DNA of 8,633 bases from Bacteroidales bacterium (GTDB lineage Bacteria > Bacteroidota > Bacteroidia > Bacteroidales > JAOZTL01): assembly GCA_029942205.1 (NCBI GenBank), contig JAOZTL010000112.1:1-8633 (forward strand). Reading direction: 5' to 3'. The stretch's first letter is position 1. Each line of letters opens with the position of its first letter. The notes below the pieces were generated by a model. That model worked only from the letters and a program-made list of their open reading frames with translations, was not told the DNA's origin and did not search any database. The position numbers and the translations under genes are program-made. Shown here in pieces: positions 1-7,118 of the stretch.

Positions 1-2495
1 TCTAAATTAATTGCTGTATTTTTATTTCGTTCGTAATTAGCTATTTTATTTGTAATAGCATTATTCCAATAAAATTTTCTAAAATCAGCAATACTTTTTC
101 TTTTTTCATAAATAAATATGCTTTTTTGATAGTCATTATTTTTGAATTGATAAACAGCAAGTGCTTCAAATGCCCATCGAGAAGTCATTATTTCTCCGTA
201 CCAAGGTATTGCTCCTTGCGACGAAATATCTGGATTTAGTTTGTCAAATTTCACAATTATTCCGCTTAATATGATTTGAGGAATAATTAAAAACGGAATT
301 AAAATATAAATAGTAATGGATGTTTTGAAGCTATCAGAAATATTTAGTCCTATTATACTTACCGAACTCCAAGTACTGAACAAAATAAACCAATATGGCA
401 AGAACATGCCTTTTATTTCCATCATACTATTGCCTATAATAACAAAACAAAGCGATTGTATAGCCGAAAGAGCAAATAAAATTGCTATTTTTGAAATTAA
501 ATAGCTTGATCTACTGAGATTAAGAAACTGTTCTCGTTTGAGAATTTTTCGATCCTTTATTATTTCTTGCGCACTGACAGTGAGACCGATAAAAATAGCT
601 ACAATAACTGCCATGAATAAGTATACAGGTAAATTGCTGTTCTCACTAAGACTGTATCCATATTTATTAGCTGCATCTACATTATAAAATTTAATAATAT
701 ATGTAAGAAGAAAAGCCAGAACAGGAGCTTCAAGTAAGTTAATTAATAAATATTGTTTATTAGATAATTTAGCAAGAACATCTCGTTTGACGAATATCTT
801 GAATTGTTTGAATTTTGAAGGTATTTTGAACGATATTTCGGGTATTTTTCTTACCAGAACTGATTTTTTTATTTCGGAAGAATTTTTTTCTTTTTCTTTA
901 AAATATTTTCGCCATTCAGTAGGCGAAGTTTTTCTTGTTTGTGTTGGTTGTCCATATTCATTTATAATTTTACTTTCAATAATATTAAAAATTTGTTCTG
1001 GATTAACATTTCCACAAGTCGTACATTCACTATCATTCCAATTTGCCTGTTCACGTGCCATTTTAAAATAAATAATCGAATCGACAGGATCTCCATTGTA
1101 TATTAAGTAGCCTCCAGTATCAAGAAGTATTAGTCGATCAAACATTTTGAATATGCCTGATGATGGTTGGTGAATAACTACAAATACCAGTTTTCCTTTG
1201 AGTGCTAGTTCTTTAAGCAGATCTAAAATATTTTCGGAATCTCTGGATGAAAGCCCTGAAGTAGGTTCATCCAAAAATAATATTGCAGGCTCTCGAATTA
1301 ATTCCAGCGCAATATTTAATCGTTTTCGTTGTCCTCCACTTATTTTTTTATTTAATGGATTACCTACTACAATATCTTTTATTTCGTATAGACCTAAGCT
1401 TTTTAAAAGTTTAAGAACGGTCTTGATTAATTGGAAATTAGAAAAGTTTTCAAAACAGAGTTGTGCATTAAAAAACAGATTTTCAAAAACGCTCAATTCT
1501 TCTATTAGTAAGTCGTCTTGCGAAACATAGCCAATTATACCTTCTAGTTTATGCGATTCTGTATGTGCATTTATTCCATTAATTAAGACTTCGCCTGTTG
1601 AAGGTTTTTTACTTCCATTTAATACATTTAGTAGTGTTGTCTTTCCGCTACCACTAGCACCCATGATGCCTATCAACTTACCCGATTTTTCTAAAAAACT
1701 CATGGTTTGTAGACCTAGCGCTCCATTTTTGAATTTATAGCTTAGGTTACTTGCTTCAAAAACAATTTTTGATCGTATCCTGTCTGAATTATAAGCACTT
1801 ACAATGTCGCTATAATAAATTGGTTTTATTTTTGAATTTCGGATGGATGATCCTACTGATAAAATATGGACTTTATTTTGATTTAGAAGTTGTCCGTTTA
1901 AGTATAGTTCTTTTTCGTCGGAGAAATGAAAAAGATGCATATTTGCCGATTGAATAAAGAAAATAGTAATCTGTCCAGTGAGATAATTTATGTGTATTCG
2001 ATTATTATTTTCGCTTTCATTAGAACTAATGACTAAAATATTTTCGCTTGCATCATTAAATTCTGTTTTTCTTAATATAAAATTGCGTAATTCTATGTAC
2101 TCATTGTTTGGAATATGGAAGGTTTCAGTTAATGTACTTACAAATTCTATTTCTTGCTCAGAAGGTGAATTTTCAATATTAATAAATTCAAGAAGCTGTA
2201 TGATAACAATAATTTTCTGTTTATACGTAAGTTCTTGATTAATAACATTACCAATCATAAGTACTTTTACCGAACTTGCAGCCATTCGTTTTCGACGACG
2301 AGTTTTTGTACTTTGTTTTTTTTGATGAAGGTCTAAGAAATAGTTATATATTTCTAGATATTCAGTAACTAATTGATTGTTTAATTGCTGTTTTAAAAAG
2401 GACTCTATGATGAGCTGCCGGTTGTTTGAATTACTTTCCGGTTCAGCAATTATTGCAAAAAGCTGCATTAATGCTTTTAGAATTTTTTCGCTCAT
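1..2495 (-). CDS. ABCG-type ABC transporter, ATPase-permease half-transporter with N-terminal TerB-like and FHA-like domains (3' partial)
   Basis: Seen: one open frame of 831 codons from ATG at 2495-2493, with an in-frame stop 12 bases upstream, running off the left edge. Residues 1-150 form a helical, TerB-like domain. Residues about 165-235 resemble a degenerate FHA fold (LNG at 199-201, without the usual GR and SxxH signature). The ATPase spans about 243-475: Walker A GASGSGKTT (279-287, Lys285), signature SGGQ (386-389), Walker B ending LDE (Asp409, Glu410), H-loop His442. A CTTC motif (Cys491, Cys494) lies in the linker. Hydrophobic segments near 583-603, 623-645, 670-695, 704-728 and 735-757 make the permease; the last membrane helix is probably missing. 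Known: the order ATPase then permease, and SGGQRKR, are typical of the ABCG/White family, as in FHA-bearing Rv1747 of Mycobacterium. Inferred: an inner-membrane exporter acting as a dimer, substrate unknown. It is probably co-transcribed with the two genes upstream, because no promoter motif is visible in the 204-bp gap. Confidence 0.93.
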   Translation of the reverse strand, partial: MSEKILKALMQLFAIIAEPESNSNNRQLIIESFLKQQLNNQLVTEYLEIYNYFLDLHQKKQSTKTRRRKRMAASSVKVLMIGNVINQELTYKQKIIVIIQLLEFINIENSPSEQEIEFVSTLTETFHIPNNEYIELRNFILRKTEFNDASENILVISSNESENNNRIHINYLTGQITIFFIQSANMHLFHFSDEKELYLNGQLLNQNKVHILSVGSSIRNSKIKPIYYSDIVSAYNSDRIRSKIVFEASNLSYKFKNGALGLQTMSFLEKSGKLIGIMGASGSGKTTLLNVLNGSKKPSTGEVLINGINAHTESHKLEGIIGYVSQDDLLIEELSVFENLFFNAQLCFENFSNFQLIKTVLKLLKSLGLYEIKDIVVGNPLNKKISGGQRKRLNIALELIREPAILFLDEPTSGLSSRDSENILDLLKELALKGKLVFVVIHQPSSGIFKMFDRLILLDTGGYLIYNGDPVDSIIYFKMAREQANWNDSECTTCGNVNPEQIFNIIESKIINEYGQPTQTRKTSPTEWRKYFKEKEKNSSEIKKSVLVRKIPEISFKIPSKFKQFKIFVKRDVLAKLSNKQYLLINLLEAPVLAFLLTYIIKFYNVDAANKYGYSLSENSNLPVYLFMAVIVAIFIGLTVSAQEIIKDRKILKREQFLNLSRSSYLISKIAILFALSAIQSLCFVIIGNSMMEIKGMFLPYWFILFSTWSSVSIIGLNISDSFKTSITIYILIPFLIIPQIILSGIIVKFDKLNPDISSQGAIPWYGEIMTSRWAFEALAVYQFKNNDYQKSIFIYEKRKSIADFRKFYWNNAITNKIANYERNKNTAINL

Positions 2496-2699
2496 CAAAT
2501 AATATTATGAAGTAATGTGTACTAGTGTGAAAATAATTACATTTATTTTAGTTAAAGTAAATGAATAAAATTCTTAATATTTATTTAATTGGAATTTTAA
2601 ATTAAGTATTAATAAGGAATTAATTGTACATTTACTTTAAGATACGTTTTTAATTATAATAGAATAAGTATATAAGTAATATTAAATAGCACGAAGCAC
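2496..2699. repeat. Intergenic gap with a threefold inverted 11-12 bp motif
   Basis: The gap between the small secreted protein and the transporter holds a perfect 12-bp inverted repeat: TTAAAGTAAATG at 2552-2563 and CATTTACTTTAA at 2629-2640. A third, near-identical arm (CATTTATTTTA, 2540-2550) could pair with 2553-2563 as a short hairpin with a single T-G pair. No CAAAnnTA sequence (a Bacteroidota -7 box read on the minus strand) is present, so an independent transporter promoter is not evident. The motif could be an operator, a weak attenuator or an mRNA processing site. The gap is nearly all A and T, so chance similarity cannot be excluded. Confidence 0.35.
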
Positions 2700-3125
2700 T
2701 TAATTTTGTTTAAAACCAATTAAAATAATAGCAAAACCCGATTTCGGTCCTTCAGGATCTAGTTGTGCTTCAATAAAACACTCAACAGTCGATTCGAATT
2801 TGAAGTCCCAATATGGCGAATTTTTATATTCAGAATTTGTATATAGCTGATTATGATCGGAATCGTACAGTGTAAAAATTAGATTCCTGTCTGCTAAACC
2901 GCTACATGCTACTATTCTATACGTACTTCCTCCATAAAAGGTTGCTTGAAATTCAGCAATTTCTTGATTTTTAACAAGTGCTTTATATTGCTGACCATCA
3001 GAAATGTATGGATATTGAAGGTGCTTTGTGCACACATTCATTAAGTCATCAGCTTGAGCGAATAAATTACTTATTTGCAGTGAAAATATAAATATAATTA
3101 TTAGTTTAAGTGTTATTTTTGTCAT
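2700..3125 (-). CDS. Small secreted three-cysteine protein, predicted beta-sandwich, function unknown
   Basis: Complete 141-residue frame, ATG at 3125-3123, stop TAA at 2702-2700. Residues 1-23 are a clear Sec signal peptide (basic start, LIIIFIFSL core, probable cleavage LFA|QA). The mature part of about 118 residues contains Cys32, Cys74 and Cys116, a central GGSTYRIVACSG stretch and alternating strand-like segments ending SGFAIILIGFK. This pattern recalls the small beta-sandwich pre-peptidase C-terminal (PPC) domains, but I would not assign it to that family. I recognise similar proteins from Bacteroidota genomes, where they are annotated only as hypothetical. The odd cysteine count leaves at least one unpaired or intermolecular. 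It begins 17 bases after the lipoprotein stop codon, so the two are almost certainly one transcript. There is no lipobox and no type IX secretion C-terminal domain, so the periplasm is the likely location. Confidence 0.88.
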   Translation of the reverse strand: MTKITLKLIIIFIFSLQISNLFAQADDLMNVCTKHLQYPYISDGQQYKALVKNQEIAEFQATFYGGSTYRIVACSGLADRNLIFTLYDSDHNQLYTNSEYKNSPYWDFKFESTVECFIEAQLDPEGPKSGFAIILIGFKQN

Positions 3126-3142
3126 TTTGAATGTTTTTATTG

Positions 3143-4039
3143 TTATTCAATAATTTTTGTTCTAAGATTTGTTATTGCTTCTGAAATTGCTTCGAGTTGA
3201 TATTCATTTATAACTACAGTTGTTTTGCTTTTTATCGTTGTTAGTTTGTTTTCTTCGTCAATTTCAGGCTCTTTGTATTCATATTGTATTTGTACACCAT
3301 CAAAAATAGTGGCTAAGTCTACTAATTGAACTAAAAAATCATCAAATTCATCTGATTGCTGACTATAGTATGGACGAAGAAGCTCTATTAAATTAATTAA
3401 TGGATGTTTTTGTTCTCCAATTCTATTTATTATTTCCGAATTTTCCGTTTCTTTGTATGTTTGAGTAAGGTAGTACACACTTTCTATCCATCCTCCAGCA
3501 AGTATTAATACACTTACATCGCTTCGTTTGTTGTCCATCAAGTACGAATCTGCATTCCGAAATGCAGTAGAAATAATGAAAATCATCGAATCTTTATTCG
3601 TACTGTTTGCTTCTATTCTTTTAATGAGTTTTTCATTAAATGTATTCATTATGCCTAAATCTTGCGATAATGTACGTACAGCAGCAAAATATTTTGCAGC
3701 ACCTTGAATCTGCTCATTCATATTCAAATATCCTAAATTGGCACCATAAACACCTAGGTTAAGTGCTTGTTTATAGCTAGTTGTGTAATTTGATAAATTA
3801 CTTACAGGGTTTAGTAAACTTGGACTGTATGGAATTTTTTCTTTTTTGAATAGTTCCGTTACTTGAAAAGGGGAGGGGATACTGAACAATTTGTCTTCTA
3901 TTTTAAATAGTGAAGGTGCATTATTGTCCACTGTTTCATTTTCTTCTGGTAAGCTAGATTGGCTTTCTTCTGAATTACAAGAGAAAAATGTGGTAATAGA
4001 AAATATAAGAATGAAAACTATAAGTGAATTTTTATACAT
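3143..4039 (-). CDS. Lipoprotein of a Bacteroidota family of unknown function
   Basis: Complete 298-residue frame, ATG at 4039-4037, stop TAA at 3145-3143. The N-terminus is a lipoprotein signal: Tyr2-Lys3, a hydrophobic run, then FFSC with the lipid-carrying cysteine at position 21. The cysteine is followed by the acidic NSEES, which resembles the charged lipoprotein export signals that send Bacteroidota lipoproteins to the cell surface. The body is largely helical. Its FSIPSPFQ stretch (about 52-59), LLNPVSNLSNYTT and ALNLGVYGANLGY segments match a recurring Bacteroidota hypothetical protein that I recognise but which has no assigned function. It has no catalytic motif that I can identify. 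It is the first gene of the minus-strand cassette, 17 bases ahead of the small secreted protein, with a candidate promoter about 75-105 bases upstream. An envelope partner of the downstream transporter is a guess from position only. Confidence 0.9.
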   Translation of the reverse strand: MYKNSLIVFILIFSITTFFSCNSEESQSSLPEENETVDNNAPSLFKIEDKLFSIPSPFQVTELFKKEKIPYSPSLLNPVSNLSNYTTSYKQALNLGVYGANLGYLNMNEQIQGAAKYFAAVRTLSQDLGIMNTFNEKLIKRIEANSTNKDSMIFIISTAFRNADSYLMDNKRSDVSVLILAGGWIESVYYLTQTYKETENSEIINRIGEQKHPLINLIELLRPYYSQQSDEFDDFLVQLVDLATIFDGVQIQYEYKEPEIDEENKLTTIKSKTTVVINEYQLEAISEAITNLRTKIIE

Positions 4040-4113
4040 AATATAATTTTATTTGTGTTCAATTAGTTGGTTTTGATTGTGTTATGTGAGCGTATAAGCA
4101 ATATTAAGTCGGT

Positions 4114-4144
4114 CAAAGATCTTATGTTGAATTTTCATTATCAA
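4114..4144 (-). promoter_or_regulatory. Candidate Bacteroidota promoter for the lipoprotein cassette
   Basis: Read on the minus strand, a -33-like TTG (4144-4142) is followed after 20 bases by GATCTTTG (4121-4114), which matches TAnnTTTG at five of its six fixed bases. The start of transcription would fall near 4107, giving a leader of about 65-70 bases before the lipoprotein ATG. The match is imperfect and was found by eye in AT-rich DNA. Confidence 0.35.
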
Positions 4145-4656
4145 GCTACTTACAATTGCGTATCTTAAAGCGTTATTTTTTTAAATTAATTTAGAATTTC
4201 TCGTTTCAAAAGTTATTTGGCAACAAAAATAATACAATATTTCAAAAGTGCTAAGTTTTATGTAATTGTTTTGCTCTGTTTTTTTTGATAAAGAATATTC
4301 TATTTGTTTTTTTAGTTGATTTGTTTTGTTTAATATGTTTATAATGAGATGATTATTTTTAGATTTTCACTTTTATTTGCCATTTGGATTTATTTAATTT
4401 TTCTTTTTTTTATGTGTAAGCATATTTTTATATCTTTTATAAATACATTACAATTGATGCGTAAAAAAAAATAGACGAATAGAGTGTCTTAATTCACTTA
4501 ATATTAATTATTTATAGCAGATAACGAATTGTTTTTGTTTTAAATGAAAAAAATAGCTTCGTTTATTTATCACAAAACTTGAACCGTTTCTTTTAGAAAA
4601 GCTAATTTAATCATTTTAGAAGAAATTTTTATCGAAATTTGCTAAAATAAAGATTA

Positions 4657-4723
4657 AAAATGAAATATTGAACATTTTTACAGCATTCTGAAATGCATAT
4701 TTCATTTTGTATACAGTTTTTTT
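4657..4723 (+). repeat. Nested inverted repeats followed by a T run upstream of the peptidase gene
   Basis: A perfect 12-bp inverted repeat (AAAATGAAATAT at 4657-4668, ATATTTCATTTT at 4697-4708) encloses 28 bases. Two smaller perfect hairpins lie inside or overlap its right arm: GCATT-CTGA-AATGC (4683-4696) and TGAAAT-GCAT-ATTTCA (4689-4704). They share bases, so only one can form at a time. The smaller hairpin at 4683-4696 is compatible with the outer stem, while the second competes with it. Seven T's follow at 4717-4723. The layout resembles an attenuator or a terminator, but the candidate peptidase promoter lies downstream of it, so it may not be in that gene's leader. It could also be a protein-binding site. 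Confidence 0.35.
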
Positions 4724-4805
4724 ATTCCTAATTTTAAAATAAAATATTGATTATGAATGGTTTATATTATTTTTATTTTTTTAGATAAAAAATAACTTTA
4801 AATTG

Positions 4806-4836
4806 TTGTAAATTTTTGAGTTTCAACATACTTTTA
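4806..4836 (+). promoter_or_regulatory. Candidate Bacteroidota promoter for the tripeptidyl peptidase gene
   Basis: A TTG at 4806-4808 is followed after 20 bases by TACTTTTA (4829-4836), which differs from TAnnTTTG only in the last base. Transcription would begin near 4843, leaving a leader of about 33 bases before the ATG at 4876. A purine-rich AAAAG lies just ahead of the start codon and is at best a weak ribosome binding site. Confidence 0.35.
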
Positions 4837-4875
4837 CCGTTATTCACATTTAATCATTAAGAAAAATTAAAAGAT

Positions 4876-7017
4876 ATGAAAAAATTAGTATTGATTTATT
4901 TATTGAGTTTTACTTTTGTTGGTTTTGCACAACAAAAAAAGCTTACCATTGAAGATGCAGTTATTGGTCAGTGGCGTCAATTATACCCTACTTATTTGAA
5001 TGGATTAGATTGGCGGAACGATAATGAGTTCACGCAAGTTATTGAATGGAAGCAGATTGTATCTGAAAATGTAAAAACAGGTAAAAAGAACACTGTAATC
5101 ACTTTAGAGGGGTTTAATAAGATATTGAAGTCTTCTAAGATTGCCGAAATGAAGCATATTTCGGCTTATGAATGGCGGAATGAGAATATTCTTCAATTTG
5201 AGCATGATAATCGCTTAATTTTATATAATGTAGAGGATGTAAAAATAGATTTGTCGATAAAAATTACAGAAAAAGCAAAAAATATACATATTTGTGAGAA
5301 AACAAATTCTGTTGCTTTTACTCTGGAGAATAATTTGTATATGGTTGATAATAAGTCAAATCAAATTCAAATTACGAATGATAAAAATAAAGGAATTGTT
5401 AATGGAGATGCTTATGTACATCGCCAAGAATTTGGAATAATAGAAGGTATATTTTGGTCGCCAGACGGGCAAAAAATAGCTTTTTATCGAAAAGATGAAA
5501 CGATGGTAGACAATTATCCGATAGTGGATGTGAGTGCTCGCATTGCAAATCTTGAAAATTCAAAGTATCCGATGGCGGGCGAAACAAGCGAGGAAGTAAC
5601 TTTAGGCGTGTATGATGTGAAAAGCAAAAAGACGGTTTTTATGAAAACTGGAACGCCAAAAGATCAATATTTAACAAGTATTACTTGGGATCCAAATAGT
5701 GAGCATATTTATATTGGAGTCTTGAATAGAGACCAGAATCATGTTAAATTAAACAAATACAATGCTGTAAATGGAGATTTGATAAAGACATTATTTGAAG
5801 AGAAAAATGAAAAGTACGTAGAACCAGAAAATCAACTTTTATTTTTGAAAAATAATCCAAGCAAATTTATCTGGTTTAGTGAAAGAGATGGATATAATCA
5901 TTTGTATTTGTATGATAATGAAGGGAATCTAATTAAACAATTGACAAAAGGCAATTGGGTGGTAACAGGAATAGTGTCATTTGATGCGAAAGGTGAAAAA
6001 TTATTTATTCAAGCGACTAAAGATAGCCCTTTGGAGAGCAATGTGTATCAGTTGAATATGAAAAAAAACACCCTTACTCGTTTGACTGCCGATAAAGGGA
6101 CACATGATTTTTATGTGAATTCTGGAGGAACTTATTTTATTGATTCTTATACAAATATAGAGAATCCTCGACAAATTGATTTGTTTCGTATAAATGGTAA
6201 AAAAATACGAAATTTATTACAAGCAAAAAATCCATTAGTGAATTATGCGTTAGGCAAAATGGAGATTGGAACATTGAAATCTGCTGATACAGAGACCGAT
6301 TTGTATTATAGATTGATAAAACCTGTTAATTTTGATCCAACAAAGAAATATCCTGTTATTGTTTATGTTTATGGAGGTCCTCATGCTCAGATGGTTACTG
6401 ATTCCTGGCTCGGAGGAGCACGGATGTGGCAGTATTTTATGGCACAAAAAGGCTATGTCGTGTTTACTTTAGACAATAGAGGGTCGGCCAACAGAGGCTT
6501 TGATTTTGAGAGTATTATCCATCGTCAATGTGGAGTTGCCGAAATGGCAGACCAGATGGAAGGGATAAATTGGCTTAAAGCACAATCTTTTGTGGATAAA
6601 GACAGAATTGGTGTACATGGCTGGAGCTATGGTGGCTTTATGACTACTTCACTAATGACAAAATATCCTGATGTATTTAAAGTAGGAGCTGCTGGAGGTC
6701 CTGTGATTGATTGGAAATATTATGAAGTAATGTATGGAGAACGCTACATGGATACGCCACAGACAAATCCTGAAGGCTATGCAAAAACTAGTTTATTGAC
6801 TAAAGCTAAGGGGCTGAAAGGTAGATTATTAATGATTCATGGTGCTGTTGATCCTGTTGTTGTTTGGCAGAATAGTCAAGCTTTCTTGAATGCTTGTGTT
6901 AAAGATGGTGTATTAATTGATTATATGGTTTATCCTTCACATGAGCATAATGTCAGAGGAATGGATCGGATTCATTTGATGCGAACAATCACACGCTATT
7001 TTGATGATTTTTTATAA
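4876..7017 (+). CDS. ptpA: Secreted prolyl tripeptidyl peptidase (PtpA type, serine peptidase family S9B)
   Basis: Complete 713-residue frame; P. gingivalis PtpA has about 732. Residues 1-18 are a Sec signal peptide (probable cleavage GFA|QQ), with no lipobox and no type IX C-terminal domain, so a periplasmic enzyme is likely. A DPP IV-type beta-propeller covers about 40-450 and an alpha/beta-hydrolase domain about 455-713. Catalytic residues are Ser584 in GWSYGG, Asp659 in HGAVDP and His691 in SHEHNV. Their spacing (75 and 107 residues after the serine) equals that recalled for PtpA Ser603, Asp678 and His710. Tyr499 in VYGGPHAQ probably forms the oxyanion hole. Glu185 (HRQEFG) and Glu617 (YEVMYGERY) match PtpA Glu205 and Glu636, which hold the peptide N-terminus and favour tripeptide release. 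Known: PtpA removes X-X-Pro tripeptides. Inferred: the same reaction here, feeding peptide catabolism. The alternative is a dipeptidyl peptidase IV paralogue, which the glutamate pair argues against. It appears to be a single-gene unit. Confidence 0.93.
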   Translation: MKKLVLIYLLSFTFVGFAQQKKLTIEDAVIGQWRQLYPTYLNGLDWRNDNEFTQVIEWKQIVSENVKTGKKNTVITLEGFNKILKSSKIAEMKHISAYEWRNENILQFEHDNRLILYNVEDVKIDLSIKITEKAKNIHICEKTNSVAFTLENNLYMVDNKSNQIQITNDKNKGIVNGDAYVHRQEFGIIEGIFWSPDGQKIAFYRKDETMVDNYPIVDVSARIANLENSKYPMAGETSEEVTLGVYDVKSKKTVFMKTGTPKDQYLTSITWDPNSEHIYIGVLNRDQNHVKLNKYNAVNGDLIKTLFEEKNEKYVEPENQLLFLKNNPSKFIWFSERDGYNHLYLYDNEGNLIKQLTKGNWVVTGIVSFDAKGEKLFIQATKDSPLESNVYQLNMKKNTLTRLTADKGTHDFYVNSGGTYFIDSYTNIENPRQIDLFRINGKKIRNLLQAKNPLVNYALGKMEIGTLKSADTETDLYYRLIKPVNFDPTKKYPVIVYVYGGPHAQMVTDSWLGGARMWQYFMAQKGYVVFTLDNRGSANRGFDFESIIHRQCGVAEMADQMEGINWLKAQSFVDKDRIGVHGWSYGGFMTTSLMTKYPDVFKVGAAGGPVIDWKYYEVMYGERYMDTPQTNPEGYAKTSLLTKAKGLKGRLLMIHGAVDPVVVWQNSQAFLNACVKDGVLIDYMVYPSHEHNVRGMDRIHLMRTITRYFDDFL

Positions 7018-7089
7018 GTGTTTAGTATATAATTATTTATTTATGAATTTTTCACATAAAAAATATTAGAGATTTTAGTTAAATATAAT

Positions 7090-7118
7090 GGATTCTTCTT
7101 TAATTAAAAGGAGAATCC
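7090..7118 (+). terminator. Hairpin between convergent genes, probable shared terminator
   Basis: GGATTCTTCTTT (7090-7101) pairs with AAAGGAGAATCC (7107-7118) around a five-base loop, giving twelve pairs with one G-T wobble when transcribed on the plus strand. On the minus strand the wobble becomes an A-C mismatch. The stem sits 72 bases after the peptidase stop and directly abuts the stop codon of the HPt gene (7119-7121). Neither side has a perfect T run; the minus-strand side is followed by ATTATATTTAAC. It most likely ends both transcripts. Confidence 0.7.

Larger units (their letters stand above)
4040..4875. other. 836-bp divergent intergenic region without a convincing gene
   Basis: This stretch separates the lipoprotein cassette (minus) from the peptidase (plus). 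It is extremely AT-rich with many T runs. It contains the two outward-facing candidate promoters annotated separately, a nested hairpin element (4657-4723) and a 10-bp direct repeat TTTCAAAAGT at 4204-4213 and 4240-4249. I find no tRNA cloverleaf or rRNA-like segment. The longest plausible small frame is 41 codons (4349-4474, plus), hydrophobic and probably an artefact of T-rich DNA. The length is unusual beside the tight spacing elsewhere, so an unannotated small RNA is possible but not shown. Confidence 0.6.

Noticed and set aside
316..2238. Several open frames of 60-110 codons on the plus strand (316-504, 787-1071, 1198-1530, 1751-1957, 1990-2238)
   Set aside because: All lie antisense to the ABC transporter, whose minus-strand frame is continuous and carries every expected motif. 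The plus-strand translations show no family features.
2540..2563. Hairpin after the small secreted protein as a transcription terminator
   Set aside because: On the minus strand the stem has an A-C mismatch, almost no G-C pairs, too small a loop and no T run directly after it. It is kept only as a repeat.
4040..4875. A tRNA, rRNA or riboswitch in the long divergent region
   Set aside because: No cloverleaf, T-loop sequence, CCA end or known aptamer core is visible; G+C is very low throughout.
5399..6447. Minus-strand frames of 62 and 65 codons (5399-5587, 6250-6447)
   Set aside because: Both are antisense to well-supported peptidase coding sequence and have no signal, motif or plausible start context.
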